A DNA stretch of 64,000 nucleotides from Palleronia abyssalis (GCF_900302445.1 NZ_ONZF01000002.1:620001-684000); one strand, 5' to 3'; shown: positions 10,398-19,409, counted from the first letter of the stretch. The notes: generated from the sequence alone by a model not told the origin. Translations and numbers: made by a program.

Positions 10398-10486
10398 CGC
10401 TCTCTCCCATCTGTCGCGGCGCGGGGCTCGCGCCTTCGGTTACGGTTCTGCCCGGGATGATCCAGGGCGGTGAATTCGGTGGCGGG

Positions 10487-10561
10487 TGGTGGGCGATACT
10501 GGGATCGAACCAGTGACCCCTTCGATGTCAACGAAGTGCTCTACCGCTGAGCTAATCGCCC
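10487..10561 (-). tRNA. tRNA-Val (anticodon GAC)
   Basis: A 75-nt cloverleaf on the minus strand. Acceptor arms GGGCGAT (10555-10561) and ATCGCCC (10491-10497), anticodon stem CTTCG/CGAAG with loop TTGACAT giving anticodon GAC, T-arm containing GGTTCGATCCC, discriminator A and an encoded CCA (10487-10489). Confidence 0.95.
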
Positions 10562-10710
10562 TTCCGCCAATGTCCCGACCCTTGCGGACCCTGCCCCAGA
10601 AAGACAGCGCGCGGAACATCAAGTCCCGCGTCGGTGCGGGGTCTATAAAAGGTGATTGCGACCTGTTCAAGGGCTTTCCGAAGACCATCTTTCATATCAT
10701 GGAGGGGCGG

Positions 10711-11583
10711 ATGGAAAATCCCGAGACCGAGATGCGCGCATACGATCTGATGCAGCCTGGGCGGCGTTTGACGCCGTTGGTCTTCGCATCGCCCCATTCC
10801 GGCAGGCACTATCCCGCCGACTTCGTGTCCCGGTCGCAGCTTGAGGGACACCAGCTTCGCTCGTCCGAGGATGCGTTCGTGGATCGCCTGTTCGATGACG
10901 TTCCGAATCACGGCGCCCCGCTGCTGGCGGCCCGGTTGCCCCGCGCATGGATCGACGTGAATCGCGCAGCGGACGAGTTGGACCCCGCCCTGATCGAGGG
11001 TCAGCGCCGCGGCGCCCACAATCCCCGCGTCGCATCCGGGCTGGGGGTCATTCCCCGCGTCGTCTCGGGCGGGCGGCCGATCTATTCGGGAAAGCTGAGC
11101 CAGACCGAGGTGCGCGATCGCCTGCGCCATGCCTGGCAGCCCTATCACGCCTCGTTGCGCCGGCTGATGAACGAAAGCGTCGAGGCGTTCGGTCAGGCCA
11201 TCCTGATCGACTGTCATTCGATGCCGCACGAGGCGCTGGATCAGGTTCGGGTGCAGGGCCGCCGCCCCGAAGTGGTGTTGGGCGACCGGTTCGGCGCCTC
11301 GGCCGGGCGCGACATCACGGACATGATCGAGGCCGAGTTCGCCCGCGAGGGCTTTGTCGTGTCGCGCAATTCGCCCTTCGCCGGGGCTTTCGTCGCGCAA
11401 CACTACGGGCGCCCCCGTGCCGGACGGCATGTCATACAGGTCGAGCTCGACCGGGCTTGCTACATGGACGAGGCCACACTGACCCCACATTCGGGCTTTG
11501 CCGACGTGAAGGCGCGCCTGACCGCGGTGGTCGCGCGCTTGTGCCAGACGGGGCGCCGCGACGAGTCGCTCGCCGCCGAGTGA
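10711..11583 (+). CDS. N-formylglutamate amidohydrolase family protein
   Basis: A 290-residue cytosolic hydrolase of the N-formylglutamate deformylase family (HutG type, last step of one histidine degradation route: N-formylglutamate to glutamate + formate). SPHSGRHYPADF near the N-terminus, LIDCHSMP with metal-binding Asp/His, and GDRFGASAG are the expected family segments. The ATG at 10711 follows GGAGGGG; the open frame upstream runs through tRNA sequence and is not coding. No other hut genes are nearby, so the exact substrate is uncertain. Confidence 0.87.
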   Translation: MENPETEMRAYDLMQPGRRLTPLVFASPHSGRHYPADFVSRSQLEGHQLRSSEDAFVDRLFDDVPNHGAPLLAARLPRAWIDVNRAADELDPALIEGQRRGAHNPRVASGLGVIPRVVSGGRPIYSGKLSQTEVRDRLRHAWQPYHASLRRLMNESVEAFGQAILIDCHSMPHEALDQVRVQGRRPEVVLGDRFGASAGRDITDMIEAEFAREGFVVSRNSPFAGAFVAQHYGRPRAGRHVIQVELDRACYMDEATLTPHSGFADVKARLTAVVARLCQTGRRDESLAAE

Positions 11584-11627
11584 CTTTGCCTCTGTCGCCC
11601 GACGGTCGCACCCCCTAGATTGGGGCC

Positions 11628-12881
11628 ATGCCGTCCATGTGCCGCGATTGCCTGACCACCTATGACGGCGGGGTCCGTTGCCCCGCCTGCCGGTCGCCGC
11701 GCACCCGCACCCACCCCGAGCTGTTCGACCTGTCCATCGCCCACATGGATTGCGACGCGTTCTATGCCAGCGTCGAAAAGCGCGATAACCCCGATCTGCG
11801 CGACAAGCCTGTGATCGTGGGTGGCGGGTCGCGCGGGGTGGTGACGACGGCGTGCTATATCGCGCGGATCAAGGGCGTGCGTTCGGCCATGCCGATGTTC
11901 CAGGCGCTGAAGCTGTGCCCCGAGGCTGTGATCGTGAAGCCCCGCTTCGACGTCTACTCGGATGTCTCGCGCCGGATCCGCGCGATGATGGAGGAGCTAA
12001 CCCCGGTGGTCGAGCCGCTTTCACTTGACGAAGCGTTCATGGACCTGACCGGCACCGCGCGGCTGCACGGCAAGCCCCCCGCGGTGATGCTGGCGCGCCT
12101 CGTGCGCCGGATGCAGGAGGAAATCGGGATCACGGGGTCCATCGGGTTGTCGCACAACAAGTTTCTGGCCAAGATCGCCTCGGATCTGGAAAAGCCGCGC
12201 GGGTTCTCGGTGATCGGGCAAGCCGAGACGATGGACTTCCTGGCCGACAAGCCCGTCTCGCTGATCTGGGGGGTGGGCGAGGTGACGAGGGCCAGCCTCG
12301 ATCGCGCGGGCATCCGCAGCTTCACCGACCTGCGGCGGTGGGAGAAGCGCGATCTGGAGGCCCGGTTCGGCGGCATGGGTGCGCGTCTGTGGCATCTGGC
12401 GCGGGGCGAGGATGTGCGGCGCGTGACCGCCAATGCCCCCGTGAAGGGCGTGTCGAACGAGACGACATTCGGCGAGGATACCGCCGATCCGGACGTGCTG
12501 GACGGTCATATCTGGCGCATGGCCGAGAAGGTGTCGGGCCGGATGAAGGCCAAGGACATCGCCGGGCGGATCGTGACGCTGAAGCTGAAACGTGCGAACC
12601 ACACGCTTCTGACCCGGCGGCTGAGCCTGACCGAGCCCACGCAGATCGCCGACCGCATCTATCGCACGGCGCGGTCGCTGTTTGACCCCGTCGCGGACCA
12701 GGGGCCGTTCCGCCTGCTGGGGGTAGGCGTGTCCGAACTGACGGACGCGGGCAACGCGGACCAGTCGGGCGACCTTCTGGACCCGCAGGCACCGATCCGC
12801 GCCAAGGCCGAACGCGCCGCCGACGCGATCCGCGCGCGGTTCGGGACCGACGCCATCGTCAAGGGCCGGGCGCTGCGCTAG
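11628..12881 (+). CDS. dinB: DNA polymerase IV (Y family) with N-terminal Cys4 extension
   Basis: Error-prone translesion DNA polymerase of 417 residues. IAHMDCDAFYASVEKR and SLDEAFMDLTG carry the metal-binding acidic residues; helix-hairpin-helix and little-finger regions follow. The first 40 residues are an extension beyond the usual start, with Cys5, Cys8, Cys18 and Cys21 (CxxC-x9-CxxC), a likely small zinc ribbon. The extension is in frame with the best start (ATG 11628). It lies 44 bases after the amidohydrolase; no LexA box was identified. Confidence 0.95.
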   Translation: MPSMCRDCLTTYDGGVRCPACRSPRTRTHPELFDLSIAHMDCDAFYASVEKRDNPDLRDKPVIVGGGSRGVVTTACYIARIKGVRSAMPMFQALKLCPEAVIVKPRFDVYSDVSRRIRAMMEELTPVVEPLSLDEAFMDLTGTARLHGKPPAVMLARLVRRMQEEIGITGSIGLSHNKFLAKIASDLEKPRGFSVIGQAETMDFLADKPVSLIWGVGEVTRASLDRAGIRSFTDLRRWEKRDLEARFGGMGARLWHLARGEDVRRVTANAPVKGVSNETTFGEDTADPDVLDGHIWRMAEKVSGRMKAKDIAGRIVTLKLKRANHTLLTRRLSLTEPTQIADRIYRTARSLFDPVADQGPFRLLGVGVSELTDAGNADQSGDLLDPQAPIRAKAERAADAIRARFGTDAIVKGRALR

Positions 12882-13747
12882 TCGCGGATCAGGTTCGGCA
12901 CGCCCAGCCGGTCCACAAGGCGGTTCGTCTCTTGCTGGACCAGCGCGATGTTGCTGTCGCGAACGGTGGGCAGCATGGCGCGGGCGCGCCGCGTCTCGGC
13001 ATAGTCCATGCGCGCGAAGATCAGCTCTTCCTCGGCGCCCGCCTGCGCGCGCACGCGCCCCGTCGCGTCCAGAATGCGCGACCCGCCCCAGAAGCTCAGA
13101 TCTCCCTCGCGTCCGGTGCGGTTGGCCATCGCGATTGGCGCGCCATACATCATTGCATAGAACTGGATCGTCGTGGCCCAGGACCACGGGTTGTCGAACT
13201 CGTCCCCCACCGCCTCGCGCCCCGAGGAGATGGGCGCCAGCAGCACCGACGCCCCGTGCAGGAACGCCAGATGCGTCAGCGCGGGGTTGTAGAGATCGGC
13301 GCAGATCAGCAGCCCCAGCACCCAGTCCTCGGACAGGGCGTAGGCGTCGACATAGCGGCCTTGCGCGTAGTATTTCGTCTCGATCAGGCGCCCGTAGGAG
13401 GGGATGTTGATCTTGCGGTGGATATAGCGCAGCCGGCCGTCCGACAGGATCGCGGCGGCGTTGTAGAACTGCGCGCCGCGCGCCTCTTCGATGAAGCCCA
13501 CCACGATCTTCATGCCCCCGGCCTCGCGGCTGAGGGCCAGAAGCCGGTCGTCGTCGCGGGGCATCGCCACGTCCAAAAGCCGGTCGGCCCCGTAGTGCCC
13601 GACTAGTGACAGTTCAGGGAAAACCAGTACATCGACGCCCGCGCCCTTGGCTTGGGCGATGAAGTCCCGGTGTTTGGCCATGTTCGCGTCGATATCTCCG
13701 GTCTGCGAGGCGAATTGCGCCGCGCCAAGTGTCAGGAACCGTGACAT
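12878..13747 (-). CDS. Carbon-nitrogen hydrolase (nitrilase superfamily)
   Basis: A 289-residue amidase/nitrilase-fold protein with the complete Glu-Lys-Cys triad: VLVFPELSLVGHYG (Glu), YIHRKINIPSYG (Lys) and GLLICADLYNP (Cys). The fold resembles the glutaminase half of glutamine-dependent NAD synthetases as well as free-standing amidases. Its ATG (13747) overlaps the stop of asnB, so the two are co-translated. The pairing suggests that both act on the same amide-containing metabolite, but the substrate is unknown. Its 3' end overlaps dinB by four bases on the opposite strand. Confidence 0.88.
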   Translation of the reverse strand: MSRFLTLGAAQFASQTGDIDANMAKHRDFIAQAKGAGVDVLVFPELSLVGHYGADRLLDVAMPRDDDRLLALSREAGGMKIVVGFIEEARGAQFYNAAAILSDGRLRYIHRKINIPSYGRLIETKYYAQGRYVDAYALSEDWVLGLLICADLYNPALTHLAFLHGASVLLAPISSGREAVGDEFDNPWSWATTIQFYAMMYGAPIAMANRTGREGDLSFWGGSRILDATGRVRAQAGAEEELIFARMDYAETRRARAMLPTVRDSNIALVQQETNRLVDRLGVPNLIRD

Positions 13748-15270
13748 CACACCGCCAAGCGCGCGTCGGTCCAGGTGCCCGCGTGGGCCAGGATGCGGTC
13801 GGGATTTTCGTAGCGTTCGCGCAGCAGTCGGGTGTAAAGGGCGCCCTCGGCCGCGCGGTCCACCGGCCCTTCGCTCCCCAGGATCGTGGCGAGCGCGCCT
13901 TGCAGCGCCTCGACCGTGCCCGAACCTTCGTCGAACTGCGCCTTCTTGCGCCAGACCAGCGCGGCGGGCAGCAGGTCGGCGCAGGCCTTGCGCAGGATCC
14001 ATTTCTCGGTCGTGGGGCCGGTCGCCTCGGCGTCGTTGGGGTCGGTCCGCCGCAGCTTCAGCGTGGCCGGGATGGATTGCGCGAAGTCGATCAGATCGCG
14101 GTCCAGGAACGGGGTCCGCGCCTCCAGGCTTTCGGCCATGGTGATCCGGTCGACGCGCTGCAGGTTGATGTTGTGCATGGTCCCCAGCGCCCGCGTCAGC
14201 TCGTCAGCGAGCGCACGGGGCGCGTCCACATAGGCGTGGTGATAGTCGTAGCCCGCGAACAGCTCGTCCGCACCTTCGCCGGTCAGCACCGCCTTCACCT
14301 CGCGCCGGGCCAGGCGGGCGGCAAACAGGTTGGGGATCGCGCTGCGCACCAGATCCACGTCCGCCGATTCCAGGTGATAGATCACGTGGGACAGGTTGTC
14401 GGCCAGATCCTGCGCGGTGAACGCGTATTCGCGGTGGTCTGACCCGATATGCGCCGCCACCTGCCGCGCGGCCAGAAGATCGGGCGAGCCGTCCAGCCCT
14501 ACCGAGAAGGTCTTGAGCGGCCCCATCCCGCGCCGCATCCGCTGACGCTGGGCAATGGCCGCCATGATCGAGGAATCAAGGCCCCCGGACAGGAACGCGC
14601 CTACCTCGACATCGGCGACCATCCATTTCTCGACCGCCTGTCCCAGCACCAGGCGCAGTTCCTCGGCGGTGCGCGCCTCGTCCAGCGTGTCTTCGGGCTC
14701 GGCCGCGCCCTGCGGCATCCGGAACCACGTCCGCCAGCCGTCGCGGCTGTCATAAAGGCAGCCGGGCGGGATGGTGTCGATGTGTTCGACATCGATCCCG
14801 TCGAAGGCCTTCAGTTCGGACGCGAAGGCATACCCGTCGCCCATCCGCGCGACATACAAGGGCTTGATCCCCAGCGGATCGCGGGCGGCGACGATCCGGT
14901 CGGGCGTGGCCAGCACGAAGGCGAACATCCCGTCCAGCCGCGCGACCCAGCGGCTTTCGGCGCGGCGGAACAGGTGCAGGATCGTTTCGGAGTCGGATGC
15001 GGTGCGGAACAGAGCCTCGCCCAGGATCGCGCGCAGGTCGGCGTGGTTGTAGATCTCGCCATTCGCGACCAGCAGGTCGTCGCCTTGCAGGATCGGCTGG
15101 GCGCCATCCTCGGGGCCGATGATCGACAGGCGGCAATGGGCCATGACGACATCCGCTTCGGGCAGTCGCGTGACGCCGCCCGCATCCGGACCCCGGTGCG
15201 CCAACTTGCCGATCATGCGCTTGGCCAGCGCCTCGTCTCCGGCCCTCCAGAGGCATACGAATCCGCACAT
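13747..15270 (-). CDS. asnB: Asparagine synthase (glutamine-hydrolysing) family protein
   Basis: A 507-residue two-domain amidotransferase. The N-terminal class II glutaminase has catalytic Cys2 (MCGFVC), HRGPDAGG, NGEIYNH and GYAFASELKA. The C-terminal synthetase has the PP-loop VGAFLSGGLDSS and LTGEGADELFAGYDYHH. It is expected to make asparagine from aspartate, ATP and glutamine. It is slightly shorter than E. coli AsnB, and the tight coupling to a nitrilase-fold gene is unusual, so a specialised amide-forming role is possible. The ATG at 15270 is required to expose Cys2 and has AAGGAAC upstream. Confidence 0.9.
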   Translation of the reverse strand: MCGFVCLWRAGDEALAKRMIGKLAHRGPDAGGVTRLPEADVVMAHCRLSIIGPEDGAQPILQGDDLLVANGEIYNHADLRAILGEALFRTASDSETILHLFRRAESRWVARLDGMFAFVLATPDRIVAARDPLGIKPLYVARMGDGYAFASELKAFDGIDVEHIDTIPPGCLYDSRDGWRTWFRMPQGAAEPEDTLDEARTAEELRLVLGQAVEKWMVADVEVGAFLSGGLDSSIMAAIAQRQRMRRGMGPLKTFSVGLDGSPDLLAARQVAAHIGSDHREYAFTAQDLADNLSHVIYHLESADVDLVRSAIPNLFAARLARREVKAVLTGEGADELFAGYDYHHAYVDAPRALADELTRALGTMHNINLQRVDRITMAESLEARTPFLDRDLIDFAQSIPATLKLRRTDPNDAEATGPTTEKWILRKACADLLPAALVWRKKAQFDEGSGTVEALQGALATILGSEGPVDRAAEGALYTRLLRERYENPDRILAHAGTWTDARLAV

Positions 15271-15337
15271 CGTCCCGTTCCTTCCGATATTTCCCGGAAA
15301 GGCTAGCCCAGCTTGGCGCGGCGGGGAACCGGCGGGA

Positions 15338-16351
15338 TCAGAGGCGCAGTGCCGCCGGGATGGCGTCGCGTCCATCCAGGGCAAGGTCCACGATCAGCCG
15401 GGCCACTGGGATATGCGTGCCGAACCCGATCTTGAACCCGCCATTCGCGACGAAATTCCCCGGCCGGTCCGGCCACGCGCCCAGGATCGGCTGGCGCGAC
15501 CGCGCGCGCGGCCGCATCCCGGCCCACCGGGCGATCACCGGCGCCCCGGCGATGGCAGGCACCGCGGCAGCGGCGCGCGTCAGCACGTCATCGAGAAGGG
15601 CATCGGGCGCGTCCGAGTCGAAATCCCGCTCGGTGGTCGACCCGATGCCGGTGGTGCCGTCGGCATGGGGCACGATGTGGAGCCCGCCCGCGAAGATCTG
15701 CGGCGCCCCCCGCCGATCCAGCGCGATCCGCGCGGCCTGTCCCTTGATCGGTCGCCCGACTTCGCGCCCCTGTTCGGCGCTCAACTGCTCAAGCCCCGTG
15801 GCCCCCGTGGCGTGGATCACTGGTCCGCGCTCAGGCGCGTCCGTCTCGATCCGCCCGCCAGATGCACGGATGGCGCGGACCAGCGCATCGACGGCCCGCG
15901 CGGGGTCGAGCCGTGCAGTCAGCGTGTCATGCACCACAAGGCCTGAGGGCGAGACCGGTGCCCAGTCGTCCGGTGCGGCAATCACCTGCCACCTGTGGCC
16001 CCGCCAATGCTTCAGCGGCCCTTGCGCCCGATCCCGCGCGCGCGCGACCGCGACATCGTCGGCAAGCGCTTGCAGACGTCCCGTGCGGGCATAGCCCGGA
16101 TCGCCGCCCCCGGCCTTGGCCACCGTGGCCCAGAAGCTTTCGGCCGCAATCAGGCTGTCGCGCTGCAACCCCTTCATATCGTCCCAGTTTTCGGGAACGT
16201 GAGGGGCCAGCGCCCCCACGGGGTTCGCAGACGCGCCTGCGCCCGGACCGTGCGGGTCGATCACCGTGACACGGGCGCCGCGCGACAGACAATTCCAAGC
16301 TATGGTCAGACCGTATATCCCTGCGCCCCTGACGGTGACGTCGCTTGCCAT
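15338..16351 (-). CDS. FAD-dependent oxidoreductase (DAO family, MnmC C-domain-like)
   Basis: A 337-residue DAO-family flavoprotein: VRGAGIYGLTIAWNCLSRGA is the N-terminal dinucleotide-binding motif, RWAGMRPRARSRQPILGAW and NFVANGGFKIGFG are the C-terminal FAD-contact segments. It is divergent, 42 bases away, from an MnmD-like tRNA methyltransferase. In enterobacteria the same two activities are fused in MnmC, where the FAD domain removes the carboxymethyl group of cmnm5s2U in tRNA. A role in tRNA wobble modification is therefore likely but inferred. It could instead be a small amine oxidase. Confidence 0.75.
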   Translation of the reverse strand: MASDVTVRGAGIYGLTIAWNCLSRGARVTVIDPHGPGAGASANPVGALAPHVPENWDDMKGLQRDSLIAAESFWATVAKAGGGDPGYARTGRLQALADDVAVARARDRAQGPLKHWRGHRWQVIAAPDDWAPVSPSGLVVHDTLTARLDPARAVDALVRAIRASGGRIETDAPERGPVIHATGATGLEQLSAEQGREVGRPIKGQAARIALDRRGAPQIFAGGLHIVPHADGTTGIGSTTERDFDSDAPDALLDDVLTRAAAAVPAIAGAPVIARWAGMRPRARSRQPILGAWPDRPGNFVANGGFKIGFGTHIPVARLIVDLALDGRDAIPAALRL

Positions 16352-16393
16352 TCCAGCCCCTCCCGTGGTTCTGCACCCCCGGAGGTAGACGGC

Positions 16394-17062
16394 ATGAGCG
16401 ACGATGGAAACAAGGGTGGCCTGGACTGGCGCGATGGGGTGCCGATCTCGGGCCGGTTCGACGATCCCTACTACTCGCTGCAAGATGGCCTGGCCGAGAC
16501 GCGGCACACCTTCATCGACGGCAACGCGATGCGGACCCGGTTTGGCGATGGCTTCCACGTGGCCGAGCTGGGTTTCGGCACCGGTCTGACCGCGGTCACA
16601 GTGCTGCATGCGCTCCGCGAAAGCCGTGCCGAGGGTCGCCTGCGCTTCACCTCGTTCGAGGCATTTCCTCTGACGCAGCCCCAGATGGCCGAGGCCCTGT
16701 CAGCCTTCCCCGAGATCGCCGACACCGCTGCCGATTTTCTTGCGGCGTGGGACGGGCAGGGCGCGCAACTGTCGGACTTTGACCTGCACGTGATCGTGGG
16801 TGATGCTCGCACTACTTTGCCCGCCTGGGAAGGGCGCGCAGACGCCTGGTGCCTCGACGGGTTCGCCCCTGCACGAAACCCCGGTCTGTGGGAGACGGAC
16901 CTGTTGGCCCAGGTCGCCCGGCACACCGCACCGGGTGGAACCTGTGCGACCTACACTGCGGCGGGTCAGGTGCGGCGTGACCTCGCCGCCGCGGGCTTCA
17001 CGGTCGAGCGGGTGCCGGGCTTCGGTCGCAAACGCCACATGACGCGCGGGCGACTGGACTGA
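16394..17062 (+). CDS. mnmD: tRNA 5-methylaminomethyl-2-thiouridine methyltransferase domain protein (MnmD)
   Basis: A 222-residue stand-alone version of the MnmC N-terminal domain, an SAM-dependent methyltransferase making mnm5s2U at tRNA position 34. The N-terminal part has SGRFDDPYYS and ETRHTFIDGN. SAM motif I is VAELGFGTGL, and DAWCLDGFAPARNPGLW and PGGTCATYTAAGQVRRDL follow, all characteristic. Length fits MnmD. The ATG at 16394 follows GGAGG. It is separated from the divergent FAD gene by 42 bases that must hold both promoters. Confidence 0.9.
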   Translation: MSDDGNKGGLDWRDGVPISGRFDDPYYSLQDGLAETRHTFIDGNAMRTRFGDGFHVAELGFGTGLTAVTVLHALRESRAEGRLRFTSFEAFPLTQPQMAEALSAFPEIADTAADFLAAWDGQGAQLSDFDLHVIVGDARTTLPAWEGRADAWCLDGFAPARNPGLWETDLLAQVARHTAPGGTCATYTAAGQVRRDLAAAGFTVERVPGFGRKRHMTRGRLD

Positions 17063-17169
17063 CGCATCGCCATGGTGCAACCCGGTTGCCCGGTTTCGTC
17101 ATGGCAGTCCCACTGGACTGCGCCCGTGATCTGGTATCTGCGTCGGTCGCGCAACGACGGCAGGCTGCC

Positions 17170-18063
17170 ATGACCGAACAGAACACCCGCGCCGCGATCC
17201 TACTGATGATCCTGACGACCTTTATCTTCTCGGTGCAGGACGCGGTGTCGCGCCATCTGGCGGACAATTACAACGTGATCATGATCATCATGATCCGCTA
17301 TTGGTTCTTCGCCGCCTTCGTGATCACGGTGGCGATGCGGTCCGCCGGGGGTCTTCGCGCCGCCGCCCGCACCCGGCTTCTGGGCATCCAGATTTTCCGG
17401 GGCGTACTGCTGGCGGCCGAGGTCTGCATCATGGTGCTGGGCTTCGTGCTTCTGGGTTTGGTCGAAGCGCATGCCGTCTTCGCCTGCTATCCCCTGCTGA
17501 TCGCGGCGCTCTCGGGTCCCGTTCTGGGCGAATCCGTCGGCTGGCGGCGCTGGACGGCCATTGCGGTGGGCTTCATTGGCATCCTCGTCATTTTGCGCCC
17601 CGGCTTTCACGTCTTTGCGCCCGCGGCGCTCGTCCCCCTGGCCGCGGCGCTGTGCTTTGCGCTCTATGGCCTTCTGACACGCTATGTCGGGCGCGAGGAC
17701 AGCGCGGCGACGTCGTTCTTCTGGACGGGCGTTGCGGGCGTCGTGGTCCTCACGCCCCCGGGCCTCTGGCTGTGGGAGCCGATGTCCCCCGCCGACTGGG
17801 GCTGGATGGCGTTCCTGTGCGTCTCGGCCTCGTTCGCGCTTTACTGCCTGATCAAGGTCTACGAAATGGCCGAGGCCAGCGCCGTGCAGCCCTTCGCCTA
17901 TCTGCAGCTGGTTTTTGCCAGCGCCATCGGCCTGCTGGTGTTCGGCGAAACGCTCGAGCCGATGACCATTCTCGGTGCCGCGATCGTGGTCGGCGCGGGC
18001 CTCTTCACCCTGTTCCGGGCGCGAAGAAAAGCTTCCCTCAAGCACCATCGACGGCTACCCTGA
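17170..18063 (+). CDS. DMT superfamily (EamA) transporter
   Basis: A 297-residue membrane protein with about ten hydrophobic segments in two EamA repeats. LLMILTTFIFSVQDAVSRHL opens the first and PFAYLQLVFASAIGLLVFGE ends the second, the latter a typical EamA signature. Likely an inner-membrane metabolite exporter; substrate unknown. MTEQN at 17170 is the preferred start because it places the first helix near the N-terminus. A short basic tail ends the protein. Confidence 0.88.
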   Translation: MTEQNTRAAILLMILTTFIFSVQDAVSRHLADNYNVIMIIMIRYWFFAAFVITVAMRSAGGLRAAARTRLLGIQIFRGVLLAAEVCIMVLGFVLLGLVEAHAVFACYPLLIAALSGPVLGESVGWRRWTAIAVGFIGILVILRPGFHVFAPAALVPLAAALCFALYGLLTRYVGREDSAATSFFWTGVAGVVVLTPPGLWLWEPMSPADWGWMAFLCVSASFALYCLIKVYEMAEASAVQPFAYLQLVFASAIGLLVFGETLEPMTILGAAIVVGAGLFTLFRARRKASLKHHRRLP

Positions 18064-18086
18064 CCCTGCGACAAGGGAGCCGCCCC

Positions 18087-18503
18087 ATGAGATACCTCTT
18101 TGTTTTTCTTGCGCTGGCCTTCGTGCTGCCGGGTCCCGCGCCTGCGCAAAGTTCGAATGCGGCGCAGTGGCTCGCGGATCGCGAGATCGCTCAGGCCTGC
18201 GGCGGCCCCGGCACCTTCGACACCGGTGGGATCATTGAGCGTGATCTGACCGGCGATGGGCGCGACGACCTGATCCTCTCGCATGAGGCCATCAGATGTG
18301 CGTCCGGCGGCCGCTCCGGCTTTTGCGGAGCGCAGGTCTGCAGCGTCCTCATCTTCGTGCGCGATGGCGACCTGATGGTCGAGAAGACGAACATGCTCGG
18401 AGGGGGCGTCTCGGTTTCTGTTGACCGGTCCCCCGTGATCTCGGGCTACGGCCATGGCGGCGGACGCTGGTCGATCCGCTGGACCGGCTCCGCCTTCCGC
18501 TGA
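18087..18503 (+). CDS. Small secreted hypothetical protein
   Basis: A 138-residue product with a signal peptide (MRYLFVFLALAFVLPGPAPA, cleavage near PAQS), acting in the periplasm or outside. The mature part contains RDLTGDGRDDLILSHE, an acidic DxDG-like loop resembling the calcium-binding FG-GAP/EF-hand type, and four cysteines. GGGRWSIRWTGSAFR ends it. It follows the DMT exporter by 23 bases with an AAGGGAG ribosome site and may be co-transcribed. No family recognised. Confidence 0.75.
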   Translation: MRYLFVFLALAFVLPGPAPAQSSNAAQWLADREIAQACGGPGTFDTGGIIERDLTGDGRDDLILSHEAIRCASGGRSGFCGAQVCSVLIFVRDGDLMVEKTNMLGGGVSVSVDRSPVISGYGHGGGRWSIRWTGSAFR

Positions 18504-18517
18504 TCCTCCACCGTAGG

Positions 18518-18571
18518 TTCACCCTTGGGAAAATACCCTGGGGGCCGCGGAACGCGGCGGGGCAGGGCCCC
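18518..18571 (+). repeat. Intergenic two-hairpin repeat, copy 1
   Basis: Begins with the box TTCACCCTTGGGAAAATACC, then hairpin GCCGCG-GAA-CGCGGC (18544-18558) and hairpin GGGGC-AGG-GCCCC (18559-18571). The same architecture recurs at 40222-40277 with compensated arm changes. It lies between convergent genes. Confidence 0.75.
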
Positions 18572-18591
18572 TCCGCACCCCGCCACCTGCC

Positions 18592-19284
18592 TCAGCCGTC
18601 CGGGTCGGGGATTCGCCGCCCCTTCTGAACCGCGGGGCGGGCATAGAATCGGTCGACATAGGCCACCGCGTTCTCGTGCGACGTCCAGTCTATCATCTCC
18701 TTCGCCTCGTAGAACTCCAGCGCGTTCAGCCACGGCGCGATGGCGATGTCCGCGATCGAAAAATCGCCCGCGACCCATTCCCGGCCGTCAAGCTGCCGGT
18801 CGATTACGCCCAGAAGGCGTTTGGCCTCTCCGATGTAACGGTCCTGCGCATAGGGCACCTTTTCTTTCGCCAGCTTCACGAAATGGCCCATCTGCCCGAA
18901 CATCGGCCCCAGACCCGCGACTTGCCAGGACAGCCATTTCTGCACCTCCCAACGGTCGCGTCCCGTGCCGCCCAGCTTTCCAGTCTTCTCCGACAGGTAT
19001 GTCAGGATCGTGTGGCTCTCCCACAGGTCGATGGGTGCTCCGTCCGGCCCGTCGGGGTCGATCATCGCGGGGATCTTGTTGTTGGGCGACAGTGACAGGA
19101 ACTCGGGGCTTTTGACGTACTCGTCACCCAATGGGACTAGATGCGGCTCGTAAGGCAAGCCAAGCTCTTCAAGCGCGATGGAGGCCTTGACCCCGTTCGG
19201 TGTCGGGAAGGAATACAGCTGGATCACGCCCGGATCCTTGGGCGGCCATTTACGGGTGATTGGAAAGTCGCTGAGGTCGGTCAT
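18592..19284 (-). CDS. Glutathione S-transferase (YghU/YfcG type)
   Basis: A 230-residue cytosolic GST. The N-terminal thioredoxin-like half begins IQLYSFPTPNGVKASIALEE, with TPNG in the glutathione-activating loop as in the disulfide-reductase GSTs YghU and YfcG. SPNNKIPAMIDPDG is the cis-Pro segment and LWESHTILTYL the gamma-glutamyl site. The C-terminal half is helical (SIADIAIAPWLNALEF). A role in glutathione-dependent thiol-disulfide or peroxide chemistry is inferred from the family. It is divergent from ku. Confidence 0.9.
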   Translation of the reverse strand: MTDLSDFPITRKWPPKDPGVIQLYSFPTPNGVKASIALEELGLPYEPHLVPLGDEYVKSPEFLSLSPNNKIPAMIDPDGPDGAPIDLWESHTILTYLSEKTGKLGGTGRDRWEVQKWLSWQVAGLGPMFGQMGHFVKLAKEKVPYAQDRYIGEAKRLLGVIDRQLDGREWVAGDFSIADIAIAPWLNALEFYEAKEMIDWTSHENAVAYVDRFYARPAVQKGRRIPDPDG

Positions 19285-19409
19285 GGGAATCTCCGTTCAT
19301 ACTCGACCCAGGACCTAAGCGCCCACAGCCTCGCGTCACCCCTGCGTCAGGGCACGGCAACCCTGCGCGCCCCAGAGTCGTTGTCCCCCGGTAAACAGGA
19401 GGATACGCC

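Noticed and set aside
10486-10710. N-terminal extension of the N-formylglutamate amidohydrolase through the tRNA region
   Set aside because: The upstream in-frame codons cross the tRNA-Val gene; the ATG at 10711 has a strong ribosome site and gives the family's usual length.
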